From Dirofilaria immitis (lineage: Eukaryota > Nematoda > Chromadorea > Rhabditida > Onchocercidae): DNA of 64,000 nucleotides. Both the position numbers and the translations under genes were made by a program. Shown here piece after piece: positions 1-14,500 of this stretch (position 1 is its first letter; each line of letters opens with the position of its first letter). Below the pieces are notes generated by a model. The model was not told where the DNA came from. It saw nothing but the letters and a program-made list of their open reading frames with translations, and ran no database searches. The stretch lies in the NCBI GenBank assembly GCA_024305405.1, contig JAKNDB010000104.1, positions 930,001 through 994,000 on the forward strand, read 5' to 3'.

Positions 1-2166
1 TGATAATTTTTACTTGCAAGGGAAATAAGAATAAACAACAGATGCTTAGGAATGTTAGCCAAAATATATATTGCCAAGATGATAAGAAGAAACATGTTTT
101 AGTATGTAAACAATAAAAATGTTGGAACGGTAGAGATGAAGTACATGAGGAAGTGATGGAAAGAAACAATGATACGACTTGCTTATGTTGTCTTATATCA
201 TATCTCTATTAACATTTCTTCAACGAGTAATTCTGATAAAATACAGCATGTGATCGATTCTTCGTCATCTGTGAGAAATACATTAATAATATCAACTTCT
301 TTCATCTTTCTATCATTTCTTTATCATCGAACTGTTCAATTTAATAATTTCAATTTCTATTAATTTGATTTAAACAAATTAAAAGTAGAAAAGAGATCTT
401 TCATATTATTTAAATATAATCATTATTTAATTACAATGATAAATTATTAAATTTAATTGAACAGTTTTTTTGAATCAATTTTTAAGTGATTTTTATGAAA
501 TCGAAATGCAGCACTACAAAATTTGAAATTCGCATAGAACTTTTAAAAATCGACCAAGTATAAATTATGCAGCGTTCAGGTAATATTATTAAAATATTAT
601 GATAAAATATTTGAAATATTGATTTTTTTAGTTATTAATTAAAATTAAGTCGAGAAATACTTCATATTTTCTTCATGTGAATCTCCAAGCATTTCTGACC
701 TTTTGTTTTCTTTATCTGATTCATAAAAAGAAAGCGCTAATGCTTTATTTATGACAATACAGGAATAAGGAAAAATTTTGATCGTAACACTTATCAGAAT
801 AACTGATCATTTTCTTCTTATTTCTGCTGAAACTATATCAAATCATAAAGTAAATAAAAATAGTTTGATCTGTGCACTATTTGCTGAAAAATTTGTATGA
901 TATGGTATGATGAATAATTAGTGGAACATCTCTTATCATATCATTGCTTTCATGAAATTGAACGGAGCCTATCAGCTAGCATACAAACATTTGGATAGAT
1001 TGTGTAAATGTGTTCGTTATCAAAATAGTTCAGCGCTTGCTTCTTCTTCCTCCTCTGGTTTTCCCTTTTATCAACTTCAAATCATTATCATTAATAATCG
1101 TTCTCTTCATCTTTAATTTTAACATATCAAATTATGTATTTGGTCTATAATATACTTAATTCGATTTTTGATTTTTAATTAGTAATTTTTATAAGTTATT
1201 ATTTATTGTAAATATAAATTTGATTTAATTAAAAGAAAAAGAAAAACTGTAATTTTAATTGATAAATTTAGCAAATTATTATTAATAAATAACTGATATT
1301 TAAGCAAAAATTTTCCCATTTTTCTAGCAACCAGAAACTTTCGTATTATTAAAAAAATTTCGCAATGATTTGAAAATACTAACAATTGCCAAAATTAGTA
1401 GAATATATCGTATTATGCAATATGCATAATACAGTATGTTTTGCGGCTTTGTTGAATTTATATATATCATAACTACGTACCGTATCATTTTTTAGATTTC
1501 ATACCAATAAATCATTGAACATTCTCTGAACCGCATCATTTACTAGTTATTTAAGGCTTAATTCTGTGATTTAAAAAAAGAGACATGCTGATCGATAATG
1601 CTATATTTAGTATAGCATATTTAGTTTAGTTTATTATCTTCTGGTATCGCTTGCAACAACTACCAATCATATCGTAGAAAATTTTTGATTGAACAATATA
1701 TTCCAATAATTCTGTCAAAATTTTAATATCAATATGCGATAAAAGAAAAAAATAAAAATTCTTTATTAATTGTCATTTCATCTTTATCATTTCTAGTGTT
1801 TTAATATCAAATATCACTGAAAAGTTTATTTAGCAAAAATATTTTCTGTAAAATTCCGTGTTATCACAAGATAACATTTGCAGATATTATGAATTCACCT
1901 CTACAGAGCAATAGTTCTAAATCGAAAACGATACTTCATGTGATAGTGCATTTCAAAAAAGTATTGCAAATTTATATCATAGCCGAAGAAAACTTGCAAC
2001 ACTAATGGGTGAAAAACAGAAGGTCCTATAAAATTAACAAGAAATTGAATCGTAAAATCAAATATTTACTAATTATTTACTAAAGTAATATATTAATTTC
2101 ATTTACAATTAATTCATTTGGACAAATCAATAAGTTTCTTAATTTTAAAATATTTTAATTGAATAG
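1..2166. other. Non-coding or 5' region upstream of the recognised STAT exons
   Basis: AT-rich DNA with no exon I can support. The missing first exons of the STAT gene must lie here or further left. A stretch at about 1930-2020 (+) reads as a charged, coil-like peptide ending in MGEKQK, followed by a weak GTCCTA donor. Its frame is closed by a stop upstream, so I do not call it. Confidence 0.4.
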
Positions 2167-5100
2167 TCAAAGCTTAAAAATGACTCGAAATATGACAAGA
2201 AAGAATTACAAGTTGTTCAGAAAGTTAGCATTTTTCTTAAATTTTCAGTGGTTGAATTGTCAAAGAAAAGCAAGTTTGTTGGTTCAACCTTGCAAAACGG
2301 ATGAGCTGGAAGTGATGTCAAGGTTCATAATTTCAAATTATTGAAAATTTACCAAACTTTTGACTGAAACCAGAAATTCAGTTGCATCTTCATTTTTAAC
2401 AGAATATTAGGAATCTTCAGTAAAGAAACGATTGAAGAAAATTTTCTCTTGTAATGATATTTCTTGTAGTTTCCAAGAGTTTATGTATAGAATTTTACGA
2501 CGAAATTCAGCAGAATTCAAGTTGATTCTGTTGATTTTATATTAATCTTTGATCTACGAATATTAAACGTATTGCTCTTCCAATATTTTCTAGTATTTAA
2601 TCTTACGTTTCAGGTTTGCACCGTTGTTAAGTACCGTCTCAACGGCTCAATTACCTAACGAGCAACATCAGGCCCAATTAGCACTCATTGAACAGATCAT
2701 TCAAGAGTAAGTCTTTTCACTGCTTAGTAAATACCATCTAATTTTAAAAGCAAAATATGTATTCATCAGTTTACTAGAAATAAAATCTCGTAAAAGCTTT
2801 GAGGATGCAATATTCAAGCATAACCTACCTGTTTGTCATATTCTCAAAAAAATTGTTATAAAAATTACGAAAATGCTGGTGAATGTTTTAGATGACCAAA
2901 TTTCTTTATTGAAATGAATAAAAGATAGAATCTTTTTTTTGTTTGATTTGCAATCTTCTGTATAATAGAAGATTGACAGATGCTTCTCATTTTACGATTC
3001 TGATTGCAACGATTATAATTTCGCAACATTAAACAAATGGAGAAAATGTGAAAATATGTTTGTAAGATAACTGGATTCTTTCAATGAAAATACATCACTA
3101 AATTTATATATAAGAAAAACTTTTTCTCATTTAAGATACACATCTTTTTCTCAGGTCAATTATAATTGAATGGCCAAAGATACTTCATGAAAAATGTCCT
3201 GACGGTGATAACAGCCTAGTTGGCATGGAATTGGATTTTGCTCCATTAATACATCGCGCTCGGAATGTCGTTAAATGTCGCACATCACATCCAACGATGA
3301 GAGTACGGTATGGTTTTCGTAACCAAGATTCAGTTTCCATTGCATTATCTTATGAATACGGATAAAATTACTATGCTTAAATTGCCCTAATTATAACATT
3401 CTTTTCTCTGCTAAATCTCATTCAAATAAATTTTCGATAATTTCTAAAAATCAATAATATTTAAGACTGTAAATTATGTGCTGCTAATTTATTTATCTTT
3501 GAGGAATATTTAGAGTTTGTGCAATAGCCGAGCCAAATTCAGATAAATCGAATCCACATGTAATAGAAGCATTTTTTCGTGCTACGCTAGTCAAATTATC
3601 CGATGATCCTGGCGAAAGGTACCGTTTTCGATAATTTTTCGGCTTTCATGATTTTGGATCCGTGGTAAGCATGTACTTTTATAACCATTAATTATATGCA
3701 TTAAAGAATTAGTGCCATAAGCCAATAATTTTGATAAAATTGTAGACAAACAGCTGGCCGGTTAATTTTGACCCAACGTGAAGGTACATCGGCGACAAAA
3801 TATCATGATCAACATGGTGTTGTAATAAATATGAACGGAAAATTGTTGATAAGTCAAGCATCGTCTGAATGCACTACCAATATTTTATCAGAACAATATG
3901 GTGAAAACGTGAAAAGGACTGACTTTAAATACGAACACGGAACGCTATGTGCGGTGTTTCCGGAACTGGTGTGTAGAGAAGCTTATTTTACGCCAGTTGA
4001 TCCTTTTTACGCTATCGATCCGATGGATTGATTTAAAACTGAAATTTATATTTCCTCTATTTGTTTCTTTCCACCTTCCATTTCCATTGCCCATATGAAA
4101 CTTTAATTATTACATTTTAGCTATGATAAAAATACTTTTTTTGCAGGGTGTAACTTTAAATTCGATGATCGATCGACGTCAGCTATCGACACGTTACGCA
4201 ATTCAAATGGATGTTGCGTTGAACATTGAAAATAAATTAGTCGTAAAACACGTAAATTATATTTTAAATATATTCTTATATGCGAAAAAAAGAGGAAAAG
4301 ATAGAGAGGTGATGGAACTATCGGTTAAAATTAGCGGAAGAAGAATATAATTTTAGCGATGGATGCTTTATGATCAAATATTGTAGATTGTTCTATCACA
4401 TGAATTTTTGATTGCGATCACCAATGATCAAACTGAATCGCTGTTAAATTTCATCTATTGGCCACGATTGCTTGATCGGGAACAATATGTCAGCAGATAT
4501 TTCAATTTTTACTTCTGTATCAACAAATACCACTAGCAATAATTTTAAAAATTTCAAAGTTCAGAAATAAAAATCAAAAATTATTTAAGTTTCCAAAAGT
4601 AATTAATAATAATTTTCGTTTTAAACAGCGTAATATTGCTTTTTTTCTCTCCATTATTTATTAAACGAATTGATCTGGAATTTTTTTGCATTTTCGAAAA
4701 TATTTCAAATTTTAGAGAGAGCAGCAACCAGGTGATCACGAAGATGTCACGTTGAATAGTAATAATAAGCAAAAGGTGCCATGGGGTATCTTGAAAAATG
4801 CATTAAAATATTTCGTTAAAGCACAATTAAGCTCAGCACGTGCCTTGGATATTGATGAATTACTGCATGTACAGTGTATGTTATTCTATCCCAGGTAGGT
4901 AAAAGTTTCAGCTTGATTTTAAACTTGCAATCCATAATCAAATTATTGACAATCTTTCTAAGAATATCTTAAATACTGAGGAGGAATTGGATGATTATTG
5001 ATCGATTAACAGAAAATGCATATTACGAAATTATTATTGTTGGATATTTGAGAGTTCGGAAAGTCAATGAACGGGAATGTGAACAATTGGAGAAATATTT

Positions 5101-7858
5101 TTTGGTGATATCAAGAATATCAATAAAGGAAATAATGCGATTAAACTTAAGCATAGATTATTAACAGAAATGGTAGTCGATGATGTGTTAGTTACTAAAA
5201 GTGAACTTATGGCAGTAAGTTTTTGAATTGTCCGATAGTAATAATTATGAAATAAAATATATATATATATAAGAAATAGATGGATGAAATTTTTAATAGA
5301 GTTTATTATATTACATATATCCAATAAGCAATTTGCTACAAATTTGATAATATCTTAAATTCTAGTCAAATGAATAATTGTTATCTGATAGCATGATAAA
5401 TTTATAGAATAAATGTATTAGTCTTGTGGATGATACCACTGAATTACAATATAATTTATGGCAATGGTTATATCGTATAACGGAGATAATCATCGATGTT
5501 GGTCACAAATTTTGTCCAGCAATATTTAATATTGATAAAAAATGTAGGAAATTTATATTTAAGTTTTAATATATATGATAATAATGCAAACTTAATACTA
5601 TTGACTTATTGCATTAGCTAATAAAGCATAATGATATTTTGATTAATTAAAATAGTTCAAAAATTCAGCGAATTGCATTGTTTTTTTTGTTTTTATATTT
5701 TATAATATCGCGAATTTGTTACAACAATTATTTAGCATTTATTAATTAAAGTTCACTTTGGTTTTGCTTATTCAATTAATATCATAGCTGAAATTATCAT
5801 ACATTATGCTTTTTAGGAAATAATGATAGAATGAAATATTGTTGAATATTTCAACTTCTGTATGAAGTAAATTACATTGGATAATATTTGCTTTATAATC
5901 AAATAAATTTATAGCTGCTAAAACAAAAAAGCAACAGTTTCAATGGCTGAATATCAATCTATGTTAAGTTTATATAACAACAGGTAAGCTGATCTGTTTC
6001 AATTTTGTTCAGTGCATAGATTAATTAATTTTAGTCCATGATTGATTTTCAGAATTTTAACCTTAACAAGCACTCAAAATGTGGCGAGAGTTTTTAAAGC
6101 AATTGACGAAAATGATAAAAAATGTGGCAATCTGACAAAAGCGATATATTTGCGATTTTGTGACGAAAACGCTGGCTATATTTCATTCGCATTTACAAAT
6201 TTCAATAAGTAAGCTGCTAAGTTAATTCATTTTATTGTTGTTGTATTTAATCATAACCAGACATTTAGTTGAATGATTAACTTTATCATTTCAAAAGTAA
6301 TTTTTAGAAGATAATAAGAGAATGAAGATGAATTAGCTGACGATAATAGCTAAACTTAAGAGGAACAGATGATCATGCTTTGGTAAGATTAAAAACATTC
6401 ATGAAAGTTATTTTGAAATATTTTAAGTTCTTTCAAACAATCCTTTTGTCATTCATTTTCAGTAGAAAATTTACGAAAATTTTAGATCGAGGAGATAAGA
6501 TGAAGGGAAAAAAGTAAAATAATATTTTTGATAAGTTTAGAGAGAGTAACGGTAAACCACTGATGGGATCGCTTTCTTCGGAACAGATCAAAGATTTCAA
6601 ACAGGGAATTGCTGAAATCTTGATGGATGAATCGTTTCTAAAACGTTATGATCGCATTGTCCAGCTTCAAGTTTTTAACAATAAGAATCATGATGATAAT
6701 TTATTCATTGCTACCCCATTGTATGTATCTTTGTAAATTATAAAAATTAAAATTATTAATTTCCTTTTTATTTAAATTTCAAAAATGTATTATGCATAAT
6801 TAATTATTTTCTTTTCTTCTCATATTTTTAAAATAAAAATTATTCATTGGAAGAAAATTTGCTTCTTATCTCAACTAATTTGCTTTTTTTTTTTTGCCCA
6901 ATCTCATACTATTGACATTTCTTCTTTTTTTTTTTTCAGGAAAACAGTAATCTTTCAAGATTATAATACAATGCGACTACAAAATAATTGCATAGAAATA
7001 CGTGACAGTGAAACAATCCGTGTCAATCCACTTACTGGTGAAAAATTAGCTTACACGCAAAACGACGTCAATACTATTACCAGTAATAATAATCAAAATT
7101 CGGAACTTTCAAATTTTGTGCAATGTAAGCTACTAGCAAAAGATTATCTGATACGATGCTCACCCCTTCTCTCTTATATAATTTTATCAATTATCACACG
7201 TTCTTTTCTCAATCCTTTCAGTTAATTTAACTTATCTATCTTACAGTAGCAGAAAGGTTAAATTAACTGAAAATTTAACTTTTGGAAGAAATTTGAAATG
7301 TATACATTATAGCATATGTAGAGCTATTATTACATGCTTCATCGCTATATAGCGGCGCATTTAATGGTACTTCAACAGGAAATTCAATCAATGATATAGA
7401 AAGTAATCGAAATACAATATTGGAATACAAGAAATTGAAAAGTAATGATGCTAGTAATGATGTTCAAATTGCAATTGATAATGGGTAAGTGAACCACTGC
7501 CAATCCATGATATTTGAATTTGCTCAAAGTGTTTGATTAATTGATTGCAATGTTCTCCGTCGAGAACTATTAGTTTATTTAAATTTAAAATTTTTTTCAG
7601 CATAAAAATTAAGACATCACTTGTATCTAATTCAGTGCTATAAGATAAGGTGTTGTAAAATTGATTAAGGTGAGATATAATTTTAGGAAAATAAGAAATG
7701 CGCCATATTCGCATATTAAAGAAGATATTACACGAATGAAACGTGACCCGATAAATGTATCGAAGAGAATTCATGATGAACGATGGATAAATGAGGACGA
7801 TGAATTATTGGAAGCGCTCGATTTAACCCAAAAACGAACCAAGCCAAATAAAAGTTAA
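2167..7858 (+). CDS. STAT-family transcription factor (5' end not found)
   Basis: Signal transducer and activator of transcription: a latent cytoplasmic DNA-binding factor that dimerises through phosphotyrosine-SH2 contacts. Phase-consistent exons: 2167-2223, 2249-2322, 2614-2706, 3155-3307, 3514-3618, 3746-3968 (or 3995), 4147-4251, 4387-4488, 4716-4894, 5422-5543, 5938-5983, 6053-6208, 6541-6720, 6940-7124, 7313-7484, 7687-7858, about 707 codons. The order matches STATs: coiled coil ending in a WLNCQRKA stretch (WKRRQQ-like); beta-barrel DNA-binding region with IVLSHEFLIAITND; linker starting VPWGILKNAL; YNLWQWLYRI matching the FTFWQWFDGV block; SH2 core AIYLRFCDENAGYISFAF, whose Arg is the phosphotyrosine-binding residue of the GTFLLRFSDS motif. 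The tail is divergent and Asn/Ser-rich and ends at TAA 7856-7858. Candidate activating tyrosines lie in QDYNTM and QSYVEL. No start codon was located. Nematodes have sta-1 and sta-2; I cannot say which this is. Confidence 0.82.
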
Positions 7859-9367
7859 TGACTTATTTTCATTCTAGAAAGATCGAAATCACTTAGTCGA
7901 GAATGTTTTATTCCACTTCATTCTTTCGTTTACCTTCAATTTTCACATTCCAACTTGTTAAAATATAATGAACAAAGAGAAGATAAAATTGTTAAATATG
8001 ATAATTTTTTTTTCTTCTCTATTACTGATATTTCGATTTGAAAAAAGAAAAAATCAATTATAATACTGCGACGATTAATCGTGAAGAAATCAATTGTTAC
8101 AGTAATCGACAAATATATCCGATTATTTCATTCTATATGCCATTTTTGATTTAAAAAAAAAGTAATAGCAAGGAAAATTTATTTATTTTTTTCCCTTCAC
8201 ATTTGTGCCATTATTTACTATTATGTTTGTTTATTAATTTGTTTTAGCATTTGAAAAGTAAAGTTTAAAAATCTACTATCAATTCTTTATATGGCAATTA
8301 AAGATGTAAGAATAGTAGCATAGGTGAGATATTCTCGAATAAGATTGAAATTGAAACTATGTAAGAAATCTAATATCACTTAATTAATTATTTTGATCTG
8401 TTAATTGTACTGAAAATCTGGAACAATTAAGGGAAGAGGAAATAAGCGATTAATGCTATGTTGACAATGCAAAAAATACTGGCAAGTTATAACTCATAAT
8501 TTATTAATTAATGAATTAATTGGGAATAATTCAAACAATAATTTAATTAAGTAAACAAAATTAGTTAACAACTTAAGCATAATAAATTGATAAAGGGTTT
8601 TTAATCAAATTTTAATCACTTTCTGATAATTTCGATTATTTTCTCTTCATTTTAAATTATCAATTATCGTTAATTCATTACTCATATATATGTTTTAACA
8701 AAAAAAAATTTAAAATAAAAAAATTGAATAAAAATAAAAACTACACATATATGCTGATATGTAACGTATGTTTGTTTACATAATATTATCCATCAAATGT
8801 ATTAAATGATGCATCATTCAATAATCATAATAAATATTTATTACGGGTAAAAATAAAATTTGTTACGACTGTATCGCTTTTCTGTTTACTCTACCGGATA
8901 TAATAATATTACGAAGTACAAGGAAATTTGCTTGTTATCATACATCTATTTCAATGATTAAATTAATCATATCTGATAATTTATACCTATTGAAAAGCCT
9001 TATTTGGATGAGTGCTTAATGTATATTTCAAAGTACGAAAATAGGATGGAATTCTTCCATTTCATAATACTTATATTGTATCGAACATCTAGTATTCGTT
9101 CAATCTCCTCTTCTCTTTTGCATTATCATTTCTGAAACTTAATTTTTGAAAATCATGAAAGATGGATTATGAATTAGTTCCCCAATGAAATAGACTAATA
9201 TATTTGTTAAAGTCAATAAATATCTGAATAGTGTAATCGAATATTTACTCATATATGCATCACATACGACCAGAAGGAAACTGAAGAGTTTTCAGTGAAG
9301 AATTTGAAGAATAAAGATTGATTATTCTTCGATCAAAATCGTTCTTCAATGAAAAGCGAAAACGGAA
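7859..9367. other. Intergenic AT-rich DNA between STAT and tRNA-Glu
   Basis: This is the 3' flank of the STAT gene. It is AT-rich with homopolymer runs and no supportable exon. Confidence 0.6.
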
Positions 9368-9439
9368 TTCCCATGCCGGGAATCGAACCCGGGCCGCGTG
9401 GGTGAAAGCCACGAATCCTAACCACTAGACCACATGGGA
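9368..9439 (-). tRNA. tRNA-Glu (anticodon UUC)
   Basis: The reverse strand folds as a 72-nt cloverleaf without intron. The acceptor arms TCCCATG and CATGGGA pair, and the discriminator is A. Box A is TGGTCTAGTGG and box B is GGTTCGATTCC. The anticodon loop CTTTCAC places UUC in the anticodon, reading Glu codons. The stems show no mismatch, so it looks functional; the 3' CCA is not encoded, as usual in eukaryotes. Confidence 0.96.
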
Positions 9440-11548
9440 CCTGCTATTTAGGTTACTAAATTGCTAAATATTATTACGTAACATTTAAAAGAGATTTCCT
9501 AAACTGAAAAAATTAACAGAAGACAATGAAATTCATTTTAAGTAAATGATTGATTCGAAACGAATTCTGTTGATAAATGTTTAGTATGTTTGTTGTATGA
9601 TCATTTATTGATACTACGATTGATGGATCGATTAATTGATCGGTCAAATAATTAAGATAAAAATGACGAAAGAATATATAGATTAGAAGATTATAAGAAT
9701 ATGATTAGTCTGTTAAAAATTATGCTTATTTATGCCATTCTTATATTTATTTTAAAAAAAAAAAAGAAATTTTTATCAAAATTATAACTTTCACTGAAAT
9801 CATTGCAAACTTATTCAAAAGCATTGTTAAATTGCCATATTAACGCAGTTATTTCAAAATTTCATTACTATACTATCATAAAAGAATCATTTTCATCCTT
9901 ACTGTGTATCTTAGATACTAAAAGGACGTAAAAATTTCAATTTTATTCTCTGTTCATGTATTTCTTCTTTCCTTTATTTTGATCTATAGATAGTCTTTAC
10001 ATTCTAACAGATATGCATTTCATCGAATTAATTATTTATTGCAATATACAATTACAACTAATGGAATCAATGGCACAACTCTTGTCAATTATTGATCGCA
10101 TGAAAATAAAAAAAAAAGAGAAATATGAAAAATTATTAGCAACAAATGGAAATTTCTCAACTTCAAACGAAATAAAGTGAATGAATTAAAGAATGTAAAA
10201 TTGACACTTAATACATATATCATCTTTACCCGATCTCATGAAGAAGAGAAGAACATAAAAAAATATCATGGAATGTGAAAAATACGATAGATATACTTGG
10301 TATCACAGATATGCTTTCACAAACAACAGTTCCTAAAAATATGGCAATTGAAAATTTTAAAAACTACGACATTACACATTCTTTTGAACATTGCTTTGTA
10401 CTACAGTCAAGTAATAGGGAAAATCCTAGCAGTTAGAAATATGTAAGTTACCATGAAATACATAAGTCATCATGAAAATTTCTTCATCATTACGTAAAAA
10501 ACCATAAAGATAATTGAATGGTAATGCAAAATTTTGATAATTTCAACAAAGAAAATACTTGAATCCGAGTTAATGCATTTCCAACAATAAACAAACAAAT
10601 TAGAAAGCCAAACAACTCATGATTAGTCTCGATCCAGAATTTGACAAGTACTTATTATTTCATGATCTTTAACTGGAATATCAGCCGAGCATCACACAAA
10701 AGATAAACAGAAGCTCTATAAAAGTTTTACTGAAGTCTGAGTTACCCTCATTTGAAATCAGATCTACACAGAAAATAAAAATCAGAAAATATCAGAACTT
10801 TAACAATAATTCTTCGAGAAAAGAGCTTCGCTAATTGATTCATCTTTTATATCTGAGCAACATGGTATGGCCTGCAGATTTTTGATAAAAAACATATATT
10901 CTTGGCTTACCAATCTGAAATTTTTGGCAAATCATATTGATAGTTTGATGTAAATAAATCTTTAGAAATTATTAACAGCAAATTCGTCAATTCTATAGTT
11001 TTTCTTATTATTGCGGAAATTTTTTAAAAGTTTCAATATTTTTTGAAGTTGTTAAGCTAAATGAGCCCTGTAAATTTGGATATCTCAAATATGCATACAT
11101 AATCTGCGAAACGGTGTTTAAATTTTCTTTTTTCCTTGTTATTTTAAATTCATATTGATCTTACATTCTTTCTGTGTATCTCTTCTATTTGTTTTAGTTT
11201 CTGCTTTGTTTTGGCTGATTTTTTTTGTCCTCTTCCCAACTATACTATTCCTGTGTTGTTTACGTTTTCGGTAATAAAATAGAAAAAATCATACCCATAT
11301 GTGAGTGAATCATGTGGCGTGATATTCATAAAATCTAACTGAGTTTTCAAATTATCCTTAAAATTCTTGTGAACTCGTAAAAACAAATCCTAAAAGATAA
11401 AATGCTATGATAACAGTAAATTCATACCATAAATAAAACGAAAATTTCAATTTCGATCCTGAAAATCCAATCTTTTAAGTAACGATGATGACAAATGTAA
11501 TTTTTTTCTCCAAAAAGTAGTGTTGGAATATAAAATAGTGAACTTAAA
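9440..11548. other. Intergenic AT-rich DNA downstream of VPS54
   Basis: No exon is recognised on either strand. I looked on the minus strand for a further VPS54 C-terminal exon and found nothing convincing. Confidence 0.55.
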
Positions 11549-14500
11549 TTAGCTGTTAAGATAGGTAAATATTACTTTAATCATGTTTTCCGGCATAATA
11601 CCGGTAAGACCATTATAAAACTTTCCAAGCTGTCGACACATTTGCTGGAAGACTGGCGACGGTATAGAACTTTTACATTCCACTGCAACAAAAATACACA
11701 GATTATGTATCGAAATTTTAAAAAAAAAGTAAAAAAGCAAATATAGAGAGTTAATACAAAGCAAATACACATAAGCAAATACACAGATAGGTAAAGAGCA
11801 AAACAAAAACAATAAGAACTATCATCCAGATGAAATTAACCTTATTTCTTTAATAGAAGAAGCAAATTTAATTATTCCGTTAATTAAATAAAATGAAGAT
11901 GTGGCATTAAAGAAAAATTGCACTGAACGCTATATATTTCATGAGGCCTTACCGCTTGAAGTTGTGTAACAAGATGGTGGTCGATGACGGTAATCAGTTT
12001 GTTCACAATCTCTTGCGCATGATCGTTGTAATCCTGAAAAATAAAATGATAGTTTTTTTTTTTTTTCATCACTTGGCTTTTTGAGAATAAATATCATTTA
12101 CCATGAAAAGCGCTCCTACGACCGTACGAAGTACATATATATACGTAATGAAATGTTAAAATGCTTGTATCCAAACCATGCAGTAAACAGTATGATTTCA
12201 TAAATCGCTTTGGAAGGTCAAGACATAGCCATATCCGAATGGTAATACATTTGCAGACAATATAATTGGCAAAATATCAGTTAAATGTTAAGTTTTAGAT
12301 CCAGATCAGAAAAGACTTACTCTAACTAACTGATCAACATGTCGTAGCAAAGGCTGCTTATCAGTAGGAAGCTTTTCTTGAAATGCGACTCGAATGAATG
12401 GCACAAATCGAAGAATTAATTGCAGACATCTCGAGGAGAGGGCTATAAAATCGAATAAACCATATAAAACAGCAAATTTTTTTCCAGAAGAAAGAAAAAA
12501 TTAAATTCTTATTAGAAATTGCAATTCTTCTTTCTTTTTATTATATTTCCGATATTAAACATTTCCCAAAAGTAGAATCTCATTATAATAGTAATAAAAA
12601 TCGAATTTTTCTAATAGCAAAGAAATCTAAAAAATTCCATAAAATTATGCGAAAATCTTTCAAAATTTTCAAGAAAAGAAAACTAAAGAAAATACGATGA
12701 TGAAATATTGTAATTTATAATTGTTGTAAGAGTGAGCTATGTGAATTACATATGGACGTCTTTTAATCGAAATTAGTCAAATTTGCTAATTAAGATGGAT
12801 CCTATATTGTTTATTGTCATTTATGCGTCTTTATTGCTATTACTTAGATTATCAACAATATCACGCAGGAGAAAAAGTCAGCATTATTTACAAGTCATCA
12901 AGATGATATCTTATCAAATAAGAATGCTTGCTTCATTATTCAGCTGTTGAAATAATAGTCCATAAACCATGTAAGACCAAGCCTTAGGGCTCATAAAAAT
13001 AGTATCAGTGACATACCGAAAAAAATTCTAGCCAAAAACAATCAACATTGTCGTGATGCGGATATTATTGAAAGTATTTCCTAACACCTTAACAAGAACC
13101 TGATTTAGATACATTCAATCAACATATGGCCCTAAGACGAAAAATTCCAATTTAATAAATGATCTAGTGAAATTTCTATAATAATTCTCATTCGCAGTAA
13201 TTCCCGATGAAACTGATAAAAGATTTCGGGAAGAAAAAAATGAAAAACTATATTCACAATTACAATAACAAACAAAAGCTACTCATTGCCGGTTGAAAAT
13301 TTTGATAACTTTAAAAATTTCTGAATTTCATTAAAGAGTACTATCAAATAAGGATTTGAAATTCTTCCGTATATTATCAATCCAGATGCATTACTATTAT
13401 TGACACCAAATTCAAGTAGGAAACGAAGAAAGACAAAAGACTACGATTGCTCAAGTTCAATACCATCACTATACTAGTTCAAACAATGTCACCTGTAATA
13501 GTATCTCTTCCTTCGAGTATTAACAAACTGAATAATATTACAGTTTCATCAGCAATATATATTAACTATATAAGTGGCACTCTGCGATTATTTAACTTGA
13601 TCACATTCATTATGTATTAATAATTTTCATTTTATCTTCCCTTGCTTACTTTTTCCAGTACTTATACATAAATGAACCTATAAAATGATGAAAGTAGCTT
13701 TAATTCTTTCTTCTATATCGGGAATGAAATCAATTTTAGATACATAAAATTAAATAGAATTAAACCTCCCTCAAAGACATTTTGAAAATAAGTTATAATG
13801 GTCAGAAAATGTTTCATTTCAAAAAACACTCCAACATTTCTTCAAATTTTTAACTGACAACAAAAAAAAGCAACAAACTTTCTTGACAGCCTTCCACAAA
13901 AATGCAAAATATCCTGTGAATGCAGCATATCCCAAAAAATGGATAAAATACTACGCTTGCACGATTATATGTAAAAATGGAGAATTTGAAAAAAAAAAAA
14001 TCAGATAAAAATGAAAACAACACATGAATACCAATTAAAATCTACTGAAGCACAAAGAATGTCAAAAAGAATTTAAAAAAGCCTAAGATATGTATGCTAT
14101 ATAAAATAAAAAGTTCAGTAAATATAAATTTAGTACTATAGCTGTCCGTTAATTAATACTATTTTCAAATTTATAAAAGATAAGAATCGTCAGTGATAAA
14201 AATAACTTACAATTATTTATGGCAGTAAGCAAGGTAAGACATAAAAATGAAAGATGGAGAGTTTTTAAAATTTATTTTATGAATTCTACTATCATGATGG
14301 CAAACTTATTTTTATATCTCTTGATTATATAAACGAATACAGCGGATCAATAAAAATTGAGATATTTCTGTAACTAGAAGTAGCACATCGTGTTTTTGAC
14401 TTTGAATAAAGCAAATATTTGTCACCAATAAATCAGTAATGCTAATTTAATTAGTCATACATGATTTAACATAGCCAAAATGAATTCAGTCTTTGGTTGA

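Noticed and set aside
2249..4031. Reading this locus as a TRRAP- or HEAT-type scaffold gene ending at the stop at 4031
   Set aside because: Downstream exons give the STAT linker and SH2 landmarks in the right order, so the stop lies in an intron.
4970..5216. Open stretches between the STAT linker exon and the WQWL exon
   Set aside because: Neither frame gives compatible phases on both sides; 4894 to 5422 joins directly in phase.
6463..6513. Possible extra STAT exon (RKFTKILDRGDK)
   Set aside because: It would leave an intron of only 27 nt before 6541, while 6208 to 6541 splices in phase without it.
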